From NCBI GenBank assembly GCA_964477085.1, contig CAYZDF010000001.1:70751-134750 (forward strand): a stretch of DNA of 64,000 bases, written 5' to 3'. This document shows, piece by piece, positions 43,777 through 53,494 of this stretch. The notes beneath the pieces are model-generated. The model made no database searches, was not told where the DNA came from, and saw only the letters and a program-made list of their open reading frames with translations. Source of the DNA: Dichloromethanomonas sp964477085 (GTDB lineage Bacteria > Bacillota > Desulfitobacteriia > Desulfitobacteriales > Syntrophobotulaceae). Numbering within the stretch: the stretch's first letter is position 1; each line of letters starts with the position of its first letter. The position numbers were made by a program, and so were the translations under genes.

Positions 43777-45183
43777 ATGTATTCAAGGTTAAGCGGGGAA
43801 GTATTACCCCGATTAATAACACCAAATGTTAAGATACTCACGGCTGTTTCCGGAGGACCAGACTCTATTGCTTTAGCACATATTATCTGGCGGTATATTG
43901 TGGATCATAAGATGCATAATCTAGGGATGATGATTACGCATGTTAATCATAAGGTAAGAGAGGAAGCAGAAGAAGAGGCCGAATTAGTGAAAAGATTTGC
44001 AGGGGAACTGGGTGTTCCTTTTATCTATCATGTCTTTGACGCCAAAGAGTACGCCAAAGTGCAGCAAAAGAGTTTTCAGGAATCATCGAGGGAATGGCGC
44101 TATGCTTGCTGGAAGGAGGATATGATCCAATATCAATGTAGTTTATTGGCGACAGCCCATCACCTTGGAGATCAAGCTGAGACAGTGCTTTATCGCTTGT
44201 TGAGAGGCAGCGGAACTGCTGGCTTAGCCGGAATCTATCCGCTAAAAGACAATATTATCCGTCCCTTACTTTCAATATCGAAGAAAGAAATATTGGATTA
44301 CTGTTATACAGAAAAGCTTTCTTATGCACTTGATAAGAGTAACTTTCGGCCTGATTATGACCGCAATAAAATAAGACTTGAACTTATACCGTTGCTCGAA
44401 CGGGAATATAATGAAAAAGTTCAGGAAGTTTTGGGGAGAACAGCGGAAATATTGAGGTGGGACGAAGAGTTTATCAGCACTCAGGCAGAATTATATTGGT
44501 CAAGATTCTGTAAATACATAGACGATAGTAAGATTGAATTATCGCTTGAAGCGTGGTCCCAACCAGAAGCTATATTATCTCGAATTCTACGAAAGGCGGC
44601 TGCTCTCATCACGGGAGAACCCCGAGGATTAGAATATAAATTTATCAAGATGATAATCAACCAAGGAAGAAAAAGTGGTTGGAAGCAAGATTTGCCTGGT
44701 TTAAAAGTGAAAAACGAAAGGAATGGGTTTTTCTTTTTTCGGGGAGAATTAGAGTATGAGACTAACCCAATTCATCAATCGTTGTCTTGCATAGAATATG
44801 ATATTGAATTAGCCTCTGATCAATGGCATACTATACCGGAACTAGGCTTAAAAGTTGGAGTTTTCCATAAGCCGATCGTTCATGATTCTGTAGTTTGGCG
44901 TACAGAGATTGATATAAAACAGTTGGAGAAACTGGACACCCCCTTAACTTGTAGGATGAGGAATCCTAAAGATCAAATGTTTTTTAAAAGAATTGGTAAT
45001 AAATCTATTAAAAAGGTTTTCCAGGAATATCATATTCCTCCTAAGGAGCGTGAAAGAATACCTTTTTTTGCAGCGGGGAATCAAATCATTTGGATCCCTG
45101 GAATCTGCAGAAGCGACAGTCTTTTGCCCCATGATGAAAAGTCGCCGGTTTTGTACGCGGCTGTTGTCCGAATTGATAGCTAA
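43777..45183 (+). CDS. tilS: tRNA(Ile)-lysidine synthase
   Basis: TilS changes the wobble C of tRNA-Ile(CAU) to lysidine, so that it reads AUA. The 468 residues have the PP-loop SGGPDS at 25-30, TAHHLGDQAETVLYRLLRGS in the catalytic core, and a C-terminal domain with CRMRNPKDQM and PPKERERIPF. GTGGAGG precedes the ATG. Unlike in many Firmicutes, no hpt (hypoxanthine phosphoribosyltransferase) gene follows before ftsH. Confidence 0.94.
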   Translation: MYSRLSGEVLPRLITPNVKILTAVSGGPDSIALAHIIWRYIVDHKMHNLGMMITHVNHKVREEAEEEAELVKRFAGELGVPFIYHVFDAKEYAKVQQKSFQESSREWRYACWKEDMIQYQCSLLATAHHLGDQAETVLYRLLRGSGTAGLAGIYPLKDNIIRPLLSISKKEILDYCYTEKLSYALDKSNFRPDYDRNKIRLELIPLLEREYNEKVQEVLGRTAEILRWDEEFISTQAELYWSRFCKYIDDSKIELSLEAWSQPEAILSRILRKAAALITGEPRGLEYKFIKMIINQGRKSGWKQDLPGLKVKNERNGFFFFRGELEYETNPIHQSLSCIEYDIELASDQWHTIPELGLKVGVFHKPIVHDSVVWRTEIDIKQLEKLDTPLTCRMRNPKDQMFFKRIGNKSIKKVFQEYHIPPKERERIPFFAAGNQIIWIPGICRSDSLLPHDEKSPVLYAAVVRIDS

Positions 45184-45200
45184 CTCTTAGTTTGTATTGA

Positions 45201-45229
45201 TTGTAAAAGAAATATCCCCATGTTATAAT
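45201..45229 (+). promoter_or_regulatory. Sigma-A promoter for ftsH
   Basis: TTGTAA (45201-45206) and a perfect TATAAT (45224-45229) are exactly 17 bases apart. The start codon lies about 58 bases after the -10. Confidence 0.65.
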
Positions 45230-45286
45230 ATCCATATTGTTTTTTGATGGACATTAGTTTTTCCGTAAGAGAGGAGGGTCTCCGGA

Positions 45287-47230
45287 TTGAAAATATTTAA
45301 AAATGTTGCAATATATATGCTTGTCTTTTTACTTGCGATTCTGCTTTTTAAGTGGGCTAGTACCCCTGCTAAAACGGATACAAGCCTCAATTACAATGAG
45401 TTTAAGCAGGCAGTTAACTCTGGCATAGTAAGCCAGGTTTCGGTAGTGGTCAATGATACCACTAGTGTCTACACCGTCAAAATGAAAGATGGTAAGACCT
45501 ATGAAGTGACAGGTATTACAGGTGACCAAAAATTACTTGATGATCTTGAAAAACAGAATATCAATCTTAATTTCTCGCCTCCGGATTCACCGCCATGGTG
45601 GTTTTCGGTACTTCCGACACTAGTCATGTTCCTGATCATTTTCGGGATATTCTTTTATATGATGCAACAGACCCAGGGTGGGGGAAGTAAAGTCATGCAA
45701 TTTGGTAAAAGCCGTGCCCGTTTGGTAACTGACGATCGAAAATATACATTTAAAGATGTTGCCGGAGCGGATGAGGTTAAAGAAGAATTGGAAGAGATTG
45801 TAGAATTTTTAAAATTACCCCGTAAATTTAACGAAATTGGAGCCAAGATACCAAAAGGAGTGCTTCTTTTTGGACCTCCGGGAACAGGTAAAACACTTCT
45901 GGCCAAAGCAGTTTCGGGTGAAGCAGGTGTTCCCTTCTTCAGTATTAGCGGATCAGACTTTGTTGAGATGTTTGTCGGTGTCGGCGCCTCTCGTGTTCGT
46001 GATTTATTCGAACAAGCCAAAAAAAATTCTCCCTGTATTGTATTCATTGATGAGATTGATGCCGTTGGTCGCCAACGTGGAGCGGGTCTTGGCGGTGGAC
46101 ATGATGAAAGAGAGCAAACACTTAACCAGCTTCTTGTGGAGATGGATGGTTTTAATGGTAACGACGGAATTATTATCATAGCAGCGACTAACCGTCCAGA
46201 CATCCTGGACCCGGCACTTCTCCGGCCAGGACGTTTTGACAGGCAGGTTATTGTCAATGTTCCTGATATTAAGGGACGTGAAGAAATCTTAAAAGTACAC
46301 GTTAAAGGTAAACCTCTGGCTTCAGGTGTCAATCTTGAAGTACTAGCTCGCAGAACACCGGGCTTTACAGGTGCAGATCTGGCTAATCTGGTTAATGAAG
46401 CTGCGCTGCTGTCAGCACGCCGTAATGAAACGAAGATCAGTATGAAGTCTCTGGAAGACTCTATTGAGAGGGTTATTGCCGGTCCGGAAAAGAAAAGCCG
46501 TGTGATCAGTGAATTCGAGAAGAAACTCGTTTCTTATCATGAGGCTGGACATGCACTTCTCGGGGAATATCTTCCGCATACCGATCCCCTTCATAAAGTA
46601 TCGATCATTCCCAGAGGCAGGGCAGGGGGATATACTTTGCTTCTTCCCAAGGAAGATCGAAACTATATGACCAAATCTCAACTACTTGACCAAGTTACTA
46701 TGCTTTTAGGTGGAAGAGTTGCTGAAGCATTGGTACTTCATGAGATCAGCACAGGTGCTTCCAATGATCTGGAAAGAGCAACTGGTATTGTTAGAAAAAT
46801 GATTACTGAACTTGGTATGTCAGAAGAGTTAGGTCCTGTAACCTTCGGGCACAAAGAGGAACAGGTCTTTTTAGGAAGAGATATAGCCAGAGACCGTAAC
46901 TACAGTGAATCCGTCGCCCAAGCCATTGATAATGAAGTACGCCGGATCATTGATGAATCATATCAGAAGGCTCAGGATATTATTATCGAGAAGATGGATA
47001 TTCTTCACGCCATAGCTCAGGCTCTCATGGAGAATGAAACATTAGAAGCAGAAGGATTCCGTGAAATCATAGGGCGTTTTGATGACTCTCGTATACAAGA
47101 AACAATGCATACAGTAGAAGCTGTGTCACCTACTATAACGACAGATGACAAGAATACGAGTACACCGCAAATGGAGTGCTATACAGCAAATTCAGATGAA
47201 AAGACAGAACTCCAACCAGAAGATAAATAA
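45287..47230 (+). CDS. ftsH: ATP-dependent zinc metalloprotease FtsH
   Basis: FtsH is the membrane AAA protease for misfolded or regulatory proteins. The 647 residues have two membrane helices (about 5-22 and 103-124) flanking a small outer domain. The AAA module carries Walker A GPPGTGKT at 196-203, Walker B IVFIDEIDAVG and the second region of homology. The M41 protease follows with HEAGH at 418-422, and the third ligand lies in SNDLERAT. The start is TTG with GAGGAGGG ahead. The C-terminal tail is low-complexity and acidic. Confidence 0.96.
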   Translation: MKIFKNVAIYMLVFLLAILLFKWASTPAKTDTSLNYNEFKQAVNSGIVSQVSVVVNDTTSVYTVKMKDGKTYEVTGITGDQKLLDDLEKQNINLNFSPPDSPPWWFSVLPTLVMFLIIFGIFFYMMQQTQGGGSKVMQFGKSRARLVTDDRKYTFKDVAGADEVKEELEEIVEFLKLPRKFNEIGAKIPKGVLLFGPPGTGKTLLAKAVSGEAGVPFFSISGSDFVEMFVGVGASRVRDLFEQAKKNSPCIVFIDEIDAVGRQRGAGLGGGHDEREQTLNQLLVEMDGFNGNDGIIIIAATNRPDILDPALLRPGRFDRQVIVNVPDIKGREEILKVHVKGKPLASGVNLEVLARRTPGFTGADLANLVNEAALLSARRNETKISMKSLEDSIERVIAGPEKKSRVISEFEKKLVSYHEAGHALLGEYLPHTDPLHKVSIIPRGRAGGYTLLLPKEDRNYMTKSQLLDQVTMLLGGRVAEALVLHEISTGASNDLERATGIVRKMITELGMSEELGPVTFGHKEEQVFLGRDIARDRNYSESVAQAIDNEVRRIIDESYQKAQDIIIEKMDILHAIAQALMENETLEAEGFREIIGRFDDSRIQETMHTVEAVSPTITTDDKNTSTPQMECYTANSDEKTELQPEDK

Positions 47231-47274
47231 ACTAATCAAAAATAAAAGGGTTTAGATTTGAAGGAGGATTTACA

Positions 47275-47724
47275 GTGGAAAAAACGTTTCTTATGCTTAA
47301 ACCGGATGCAGTGCAAAGAGGATTGATCGGAGAAATCATCACAAGATTTGAAAAAAAGGGTTTTAAACTCGTCGCCTTAAAATTATTACAGGTCGATCGT
47401 AATCTTGCTGAAGAACATTATAAAGAACACAAAGGTAAAGGCTTCTTTGAACCTACTGTACAATACATTATGTCTTCTCCAGTTGTAGCAATGGTATGGG
47501 AAGGCAAGAATGTTGTTTCAATGGCCAGAGAGATGATGGGAGCAACAAATCCAGCGAATGCCGGACCAGGTTCCATTAGAGGAAGCTATGCCATGGATAT
47601 CAGCAGGAATGTCATTCACGGTTCAGATTCGGTTGAAAGCGCAGAACGGGAAATTTCCTTGTACTTCAGCCCGGATGAGATTCTTTCTTATCAAAAAACG
47701 GGGGAAGAATGGCTGAGTGAATAA
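47275..47724 (+). CDS. ndk: Nucleoside-diphosphate kinase
   Basis: Ndk balances nucleoside di- and triphosphates through a phospho-histidine. The 149 residues show TFLMLKPDAVQRGLIGEII, GATNPANAGPGSIRG and the active site NVIHGSDSVESA. The start is GTG with AAGGAGG ahead. It follows ftsH by 44 bases and has its own terminator. Confidence 0.95.
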   Translation: MEKTFLMLKPDAVQRGLIGEIITRFEKKGFKLVALKLLQVDRNLAEEHYKEHKGKGFFEPTVQYIMSSPVVAMVWEGKNVVSMAREMMGATNPANAGPGSIRGSYAMDISRNVIHGSDSVESAEREISLYFSPDEILSYQKTGEEWLSE

Positions 47725-47731
47725 TACAAGG

Positions 47732-47756
47732 GACACCCTACTCGGGTGTCTTTTCG
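47732..47756 (+). terminator. Terminator of ndk
   Basis: GACACCC (47732-47738) and GGGTGTC (47744-47750) enclose a 5-base loop and are followed by TTTT. Confidence 0.85.
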
Positions 47757-47819
47757 ATAAATATGCAGCCCTTAGTATATTGTGATTTTTTTAGTTAACA
47801 CAGATAGGGGTGAAGCGAG

Positions 47820-48527
47820 ATGCGGGGTAAAAAGAATACAGCATTAAGCCTGATTACGATAGGTATGGTCATTATCGGGATATTCTCTTTGACACTGGTA
47901 AAAGCGTATTATCAGGCTAATCAGGATTCTCAGCGTCCGGATGCCAGCTTACCTAGTCTACTCCAGCTTGAATTGGAGAATGAACAGTTAGCCAAAGAAA
48001 ATGATAAACTATGGGGGGAACTGACAAGACTGCAAGCAGGGCAAAGTGCGGCAGCTCTCGCTTCCCAACAGCTGGATGAAGCAACAAGGAATGCTGGGCT
48101 GACAAAGCTAACTGGTCCAGGAATTATGATTATTTTGGATGATTCTGATCTGGATCGTAACTCAGAATATGGCTATTATGTTATTCACGAGGAGTATCTT
48201 CGAACCTTAATCAACATTTTATGGAACGGTGGCGCAGAAGCGATAGCTGTCAATAACCAGCGAATAACGACACACACAGAGATATTTTGTAGTGGAGCGT
48301 TCATTCAGATCAACGGTACCAGGCAGATGCCACCCTATCGTATTGCCGCGATCGGTAATCAGGAAAACCTCAAGTCCGCTTTGCAATTTTATTTTTGGGA
48401 TAAGCTTGGAGAATACCAACAGCTTTATGGTATTACCCGAAAACTGGAGATTCCTACTGAGTCTCTTACAGTACCGGCTAGTAAACAGCAGAGCTATCGG
48501 TTTGCAGAGCCAGTAAAGGAGGGATAG
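47820..48527 (+). CDS. DUF881 membrane-anchored protein, first copy
   Basis: The 235-residue protein has one N-terminal membrane helix (about 9-29), a coiled coil (about 47-75) and a DUF881 domain (TGPGIMIILDDSD, LINILWNGGAEAIAVNNQRI). This matches the YlxW/YlxX group found near cell-division genes in Firmicutes. The function is not established. It is one base from a second, diverged copy, so the two are surely cotranscribed. Confidence 0.85.
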   Translation: MRGKKNTALSLITIGMVIIGIFSLTLVKAYYQANQDSQRPDASLPSLLQLELENEQLAKENDKLWGELTRLQAGQSAAALASQQLDEATRNAGLTKLTGPGIMIILDDSDLDRNSEYGYYVIHEEYLRTLINILWNGGAEAIAVNNQRITTHTEIFCSGAFIQINGTRQMPPYRIAAIGNQENLKSALQFYFWDKLGEYQQLYGITRKLEIPTESLTVPASKQQSYRFAEPVKEG

Positions 48528-48528
48528 G

Positions 48529-49239
48529 ATGTTCAATAAGCATATTATAACCGTAGCTACCATTGCTGCTGTTGCTATCGGCTTCCTCGTCTCTCTTCAG
48601 TTTCAGGCCCAACAAGAGGTTGACTATGCTCAGCAAATTCAACAAGAAAGAATGGCTCAGGCGAAGTCTGTTCTGCATGGATTGCAAGACAAAAACAAGG
48701 CTCTTCAGGATGAATACAAGAGACTCACTGAGGAGTTAGAAAAATACCGAAACAAAGAGATCAATAACCCATTTCTAATGGCCCGCTTAGATCAATTAAA
48801 AGTAATGGATGGAACTATTGAGGTTAAAGGATCAGGCGTAAGAATGGTAATTCAGGATAGTGGACAGGATATTCATGTCCTCTTTCCCTTAAATACGGAC
48901 GATTTACGTCGGATTGTCAATACCTTGCGCTTTGCAGGAGCAGAAGCCATAAGCATCAATGGCCAAAGAGTTGTCGGCAGCTCTTCAATAGTCATGAGCG
49001 GAACATCGACTGTCCTTGTCAATTCAGTTCCGATCAGTAGAGTGGGCGGAACCGCCTATGAGATACTAGCCATAGGCGACCAAGAGATTCTTGTCGATTA
49101 TCTAACCAAGCTTGAGGCTCTTCCGTTGAAGCAGGTAGGGATGAAAGTGGACATCGTACGTGAAATCATCACCATACCTTCATATAAAGGCGGATACAAG
49201 TTTGAATTTGCCCAAAAGGCAGAAGTAACCACCCCTTAG
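48529..49239 (+). CDS. DUF881 membrane-anchored protein, second copy
   Basis: The 236-residue paralogue has the same layout: one membrane helix (about 6-24), a coiled coil (about 30-75) and DUF881 (GSGVRMVIQDSG, IVNTLRFAGAEAISINGQRV). GGAGGG precedes the ATG. Two diverged copies side by side suggest a hetero-oligomer at the membrane. Confidence 0.85.
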   Translation: MFNKHIITVATIAAVAIGFLVSLQFQAQQEVDYAQQIQQERMAQAKSVLHGLQDKNKALQDEYKRLTEELEKYRNKEINNPFLMARLDQLKVMDGTIEVKGSGVRMVIQDSGQDIHVLFPLNTDDLRRIVNTLRFAGAEAISINGQRVVGSSSIVMSGTSTVLVNSVPISRVGGTAYEILAIGDQEILVDYLTKLEALPLKQVGMKVDIVREIITIPSYKGGYKFEFAQKAEVTTP

Positions 49240-49320
49240 ACCATGGAAGGTGACTAAAAAGTTCATAATCGATGGACAAATGTATGTGCATTGAAGATAA
49301 TAATAGTATATAATCAATAG

Positions 49321-49360
49321 AGCAGTTTGCTGCTGACAGAAAAAGCGAACTGCTTTTACT
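49321..49360 (+). terminator. Terminator of the DUF881 pair
   Basis: AGCAGTTTGC (49321-49330) pairs with GCGAACTGCT (49345-49354), with one G-T pair, followed by TTTACTCT. Confidence 0.7.
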
Positions 49361-49413
49361 CTACCCGGGATAACCTAAATATAATATATAAATAACACAA
49401 GGAGTGAACGAAG

Positions 49414-51084
49414 TTGAAAACCGATATCCAAATTGCACAGGAAGCAAAAATGAAGCCAATCGGTGAAATCGCATCGATGATTGGGCTTACAGAAGATGAT
49501 TTGGAGTACTATGGTAAGTACAAAGCCAAAATACGCTTGGATATTTGGCAAAGGGTTACAGATAAACCAAATGGTAAGCTTATTCTGGTAACAGCCATAA
49601 ATCCAACTCCAGCAGGAGAGGGGAAGACAACAACCACCGTAGGCCTGGGACAAGCTATGATGAAGTTAGGAAAGAAGTCCATGATCGCTTTACGCGAACC
49701 TTCTCTAGGCCCGTGCTTTGGAATAAAAGGAGGGGCGGCAGGAGGCGGATATGCACAGGCCGTTCCCATGGAGGATATTAACCTTCATTTTACCGGTGAT
49801 TTCCACGCTATTACATCAGCGCATAATTTACTGGCAGCGATGATTGATAACTCTATCCAACAAGGTAATCCGTTAAATATTGATCCCAGACAGGTTGTTT
49901 TCCGCAGAGTTATGGATATGAACGATCGGGCTCTTCGCAATATCGTGATAGGACTGGGTGGCAAGATGGATGGCGTTCCTCGTCAGAATGGGTTCGACAT
50001 TACCGTTGCCTCTGAGGTCATGGCTATCCTTTGTCTCGCTGATGATCTCATGGACTTAAAAGAAAGATTCGCCCGGATTGTTGTAGCCTATACCTATAAC
50101 GGTGAGCCTATAACCGCCAGGGATCTAGAGGCTCAAGGTGCAATGGCCTTATTGATGAAAGATGCGATTAAACCTAACCTGGTACAGACTTTAGAAAACA
50201 CCCCCGTATTTATTCATGGTGGACCATTTGCTAATATTGCGCATGGCTGTAACAGTGTTGTAGCCACGAAGCTTGGACTGAAGCTCACAGACTACTTAAT
50301 TACCGAAGCCGGTTTCGGAGCAGACCTTGGTGCCGAAAAGTTTTATAATCTCAAGTGTCGTTATGCAGGATTAAAACCTGATTTAACTGTTATTGTAGCT
50401 ACAGTCAGAGCCCTTAAGCTAAATGGTGGGGTTGCCAAAGAGAATTTAGGAACAGAGAACTTGGAGGCATTAAGCAAGGGTATTGTAAACCTTGAAAAAC
50501 ATATCGAGAATATTGCTAAATTTGGAGTTCCTGCCGTCGTAGCCATTAACCGTTTTCCAACAGACACCCCAGCAGAACTTGACTTTATCCGTGAAAGGTG
50601 TTTCAAGCGGGGAGTTGAGGTTGCACTGTCAGAAGTATTTACTAAAGGCGGTGAAGGTGGTATTCAACTGGCGGAAACTGTCCTCAAAACGTTAGAAAGT
50701 AAAGAATCTGACTTCCAATTATTATATGAACTTGAAGATTCCATTCCGGTCAAGATCGAAAAGATCTGCAAAGAAATTTATGGGGCAGACAGTGTTTCTT
50801 TCTCTAAAGAAGCAGAAACCGCAATGAAAAAATATGAAGAACTTGGCTATGGAAAACTACCTGTCTGCATGGCTAAAACCCAGTATTCACTTTCGGATGA
50901 TCCGACTAAACTGGGACGTCCAACAGGGTTTTCCATTACAGTCAGGGAACTGCGTCTTTCGGCGGGAGCAGGCTTCCTGGTTGCCATCACCGGAGCGATT
51001 ATGACCATGCCGGGATTACCTAAAAGACCTGCAGCTATGAATATGGATATAGACTCGGAGGGGAAAATTCAGGGACTGTTCTAA
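49414..51084 (+). CDS. fhs: Formate-tetrahydrofolate ligase
   Basis: Fhs joins formate to tetrahydrofolate using ATP. In acetogens and relatives it is an early methyl-branch step of the Wood-Ljungdahl pathway; elsewhere it feeds purine and formyl-Met synthesis. The 556 residues carry the P-loop PTPAGEGKTTT (64-74), EPSLGPCFGIKGGAAGGGYA, VVAINRFPTDTPAE and the C-terminal GAIMTMPGLPK. The start is TTG with AAGGAG ahead. It stands just before the folate synthesis genes. folD and other pathway genes are not in the window. Confidence 0.96.
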   Translation: MKTDIQIAQEAKMKPIGEIASMIGLTEDDLEYYGKYKAKIRLDIWQRVTDKPNGKLILVTAINPTPAGEGKTTTTVGLGQAMMKLGKKSMIALREPSLGPCFGIKGGAAGGGYAQAVPMEDINLHFTGDFHAITSAHNLLAAMIDNSIQQGNPLNIDPRQVVFRRVMDMNDRALRNIVIGLGGKMDGVPRQNGFDITVASEVMAILCLADDLMDLKERFARIVVAYTYNGEPITARDLEAQGAMALLMKDAIKPNLVQTLENTPVFIHGGPFANIAHGCNSVVATKLGLKLTDYLITEAGFGADLGAEKFYNLKCRYAGLKPDLTVIVATVRALKLNGGVAKENLGTENLEALSKGIVNLEKHIENIAKFGVPAVVAINRFPTDTPAELDFIRERCFKRGVEVALSEVFTKGGEGGIQLAETVLKTLESKESDFQLLYELEDSIPVKIEKICKEIYGADSVSFSKEAETAMKKYEELGYGKLPVCMAKTQYSLSDDPTKLGRPTGFSITVRELRLSAGAGFLVAITGAIMTMPGLPKRPAAMNMDIDSEGKIQGLF

Positions 51085-51164
51085 AACCTCAGTGAGATAA
51101 TCTACTCTGAATGAAAGTAAAACCAACTTGAGGAATACCGACTTGGGAAATATGTATCATGTAT

Positions 51165-51195
51165 GAGAGGAGGTTAAAATAACCTTCTCTCTTAT
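51165..51195 (+). terminator. Hairpin after fhs
   Basis: GAGAGGAGGTTA (51165-51176) pairs with TAACCTTCTCTC (51180-51191), with one G-T pair. The T tail is weak (TTATT). Confidence 0.6.
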
Positions 51196-51207
51196 TGTCA
51201 ACACTAC

Positions 51208-51237
51208 TTGCCAAATAGTACTAATCATCATTATACT
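51208..51237 (+). promoter_or_regulatory. Sigma-A promoter for the folate operon
   Basis: TTGCCA (51208-51213) and TATACT (51232-51237) are 18 bases apart. The start near 51244 supports the TTG at 51299 as the folP start and not the ATG at 51239. Confidence 0.55.
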
Positions 51238-51298
51238 GATGAGAAAAGACTTAAGGCCAAACAATTGCATTACAATGTATTTAAAGGGAGGGAAACCT

Positions 51299-52513
51299 TT
51301 GAAAGAATATAATATGCGATGGATTAAGGTTGAAAATCAGGAACAAGCTGCTAAAGTCCTGATGCAGGTTGGTGTCCACCCTGAAGCTATACCTAATCTT
51401 GCGGGACAAGCCTTCTCTAAAGTGATTAAGCTTGATCATCTGTCAGCTCCTGTAGCCCACATATTGAAACAAGAAATGTTGGCATTGGGTGGAGATGCCG
51501 CTGTCAATCGGGATCTTTTATGCAATGGTTTGAAAGAAACTGATGTTTTGCTGCTCGGAAACTATAAGCAGTTAAGAATGCTCTGTAATCGTATTAAAGA
51601 ACAGCCTTATGATCTGGGAATAATATCGAACTCTCTAGCCTCTCTGTTAGCTTCCTTAGAAAAATCACCTTTGAGGAAGCTCAATTGTCGAGGGATTGAT
51701 TTGGATCTTGGAGCCAAGACTATCATAATGGGGATCCTTAATGTTACACCTGATTCCTTTTCCGATGGGGGGAAATTCTATCAGACTGAGAAGGCTCTAC
51801 TGCAAGCAGAACGGATCATTGATGAAGGGGCAGATATCCTGGATATCGGTGCTGAATCTTCGCGCCCTGGATATACCGGAATTAGTGCTGAAGAAGAATG
51901 GTTAAGGCTGGAGCCTGTACTGAGGGAAGTGATTCCTCACTGTAAAGTGCCCATTTCGGTGGATACTCAGAAAGCTGTAATTGCAGAAAAGGCTTTAGAC
52001 CTTGGTGCACATATCATCAATGATATCTGGGGACTGCAAAAAGATTTGGAAATGGTTAAAGTTGTTGCCCAAACTGATGCAGCGATGATTTTAATGCATA
52101 ATAAGGATAATACCTATTATGAGAACCTAATGGGAGAAGTAATCTTATTCCTGAAAAAGAGTATCGAAACAGCCTTAAATCATGGGATCGCTGAGAGTCA
52201 GATTGTCATCGACCCTGGAATAGGGTTTGGCAAAACTCCCGAACAAAATATGGAAGTGATAAGCTGCTTAGATGAACTTCAGTCGCTTGGCTTCCCAATT
52301 CTTTTAGGTGTCTCCAGAAAATCGGTAATTGGAAGAACATTAAACCTATCCGTTGAAGAACGGCTGGAACCTACCATTGCCTTGGGGACCCTAGGCATAG
52401 CAGCTGGTGTAGATATTCTACGAGTTCATGATGTGCGTGAGAATAAAAAAGCTGCACTAATGGCAGATCAAATCATCAGGAGAAAAAGGGGACCCAATTA
52501 TGATGAAAAGTAG
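51299..52513 (+). CDS. folP: Dihydropteroate synthase with an N-terminal extension
   Basis: FolP condenses pABA with the pterin pyrophosphate. The 404 residues have a clear C-terminal synthase (from about residue 135) with GILNVTPDSFSDGG, DIGAESSRPG, the D/N motif IINDIWG and SVDTQKAVIAEKAL. About 130 extra residues in front (KQLRMLCNRIKEQPYDLGII) are common in clostridial FolP and have no known job. A TTG start with AAAGGGAGGG ahead is preferred. It overlaps folB by 14 bases. Confidence 0.92.
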   Translation: MKEYNMRWIKVENQEQAAKVLMQVGVHPEAIPNLAGQAFSKVIKLDHLSAPVAHILKQEMLALGGDAAVNRDLLCNGLKETDVLLLGNYKQLRMLCNRIKEQPYDLGIISNSLASLLASLEKSPLRKLNCRGIDLDLGAKTIIMGILNVTPDSFSDGGKFYQTEKALLQAERIIDEGADILDIGAESSRPGYTGISAEEEWLRLEPVLREVIPHCKVPISVDTQKAVIAEKALDLGAHIINDIWGLQKDLEMVKVVAQTDAAMILMHNKDNTYYENLMGEVILFLKKSIETALNHGIAESQIVIDPGIGFGKTPEQNMEVISCLDELQSLGFPILLGVSRKSVIGRTLNLSVEERLEPTIALGTLGIAAGVDILRVHDVRENKKAALMADQIIRRKRGPNYDEK

Positions 52514-52877
52514 CATTATCCACCTTAGGGGAATGGAGTTCTATGGTTACCACGGGGTGCTGGGAGAGGAACAGAGGCTTGGACAGAAATTCCTCGTGGA
52601 TGTGGATATCTTTCCCCTGTCACAGACAAAACAAGCTGAAAAAATGGACGATATTCAATATACCATCAACTATGCAGAAGTATTTGTGACAGTTAGAGAA
52701 TGTGTTGAAAATGAGAGATATAATCTTATTGAAGCTCTGGCAGAAAGGATTGCATCACAAATATTATCTATATACAACTGTTCAAAGGTCCGCGTCGAGG
52801 TACATAAACCCCAGGCACCGATACAGGGAGTTTTTAAAGATGTTTCTGTGGAAATAGTAAGGGATACAATCCGATGA
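52500..52877 (+). CDS. folB: Dihydroneopterin aldolase
   Basis: FolB makes hydroxymethyl-dihydropterin from dihydroneopterin. The 125 residues show LRGMEFYGYHGVLGEE, INYAEVF and LIEALAERIA, with the catalytic Glu/Lys pattern of the tunnelling fold (VRVEVHKPQAPI). It overlaps folP by 14 bases and folK by 4. Confidence 0.94.
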   Translation: MMKSSIIHLRGMEFYGYHGVLGEEQRLGQKFLVDVDIFPLSQTKQAEKMDDIQYTINYAEVFVTVRECVENERYNLIEALAERIASQILSIYNCSKVRVEVHKPQAPIQGVFKDVSVEIVRDTIR

Positions 52878-53353
52878 ACGGCTATTTAAGTATGGGAAGT
52901 AATGAAGGAAATCGAGTCAAGAATCTGCAAAGAGCCTTAGCTTTTCTTAATAATGATCCTGGTATCAGAATTTTAAAAGTTTCGAGTTTCTATGAGACCG
53001 AGCCTTGGGGTGGAGTAGAACAAAGTCCTTTCATTAACATCGTGGTGAAAATTGATTCAACACTTAAAGCCGATGAATTGCTGAAGAGTTGTCAAACAGT
53101 AGAGAATCAACTAGGAAGAAAGCGGCTGGTACATTGGGGGCCAAGAATCATAGATGTCGATATCCTAATGTTGGGAGACATCAGGATAACAGATGAAAAG
53201 CTAACCATTCCCCATCCTTATATGGAAGAAAGAGAATTTGTCCTTGCTCCCTTAAGGGAAATTGCACCTGATCTGATACTTCCCTCCGGAAAATGGGTGA
53301 AAGATATCAAAGGCCAGGGCGAAGTAAAAAAAATATCTTTCTATTCGAACTGA
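52874..53353 (+). CDS. folK: HPPK, pterin pyrophosphokinase
   Basis: FolK pyrophosphorylates hydroxymethyl-dihydropterin, the substrate of FolP. The 159 residues show YLSMGSNEGNRVKNLQRAL, SSFYETEPWG, GRKRLVHWGPRIIDVDIL and IPHPYMEEREFVLAPL. The ATG overlaps the folB stop (ATGA). It closes the folP-folB-folK operon. Confidence 0.95.
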   Translation: MNGYLSMGSNEGNRVKNLQRALAFLNNDPGIRILKVSSFYETEPWGGVEQSPFINIVVKIDSTLKADELLKSCQTVENQLGRKRLVHWGPRIIDVDILMLGDIRITDEKLTIPHPYMEEREFVLAPLREIAPDLILPSGKWVKDIKGQGEVKKISFYSN

Positions 53354-53494
53354 ATTGCATTATAATGAACAAGTGACTATAGACAGTATCTGATAGGAAT
53401 TGTACTATAGTTGGCCATTTTGGGGATTATCATTTATTCTAAAACTAATTCTTCTGTGTATCATGCATAAACCGCTTGGATATAATACTGGGAC

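Noticed and set aside
45655..46332. Open frame of about 225 codons on the minus strand inside ftsH
   Set aside because: It lies opposite the conserved AAA module, is Pro/Ser-rich and matches no family. It is a shadow of the real gene.
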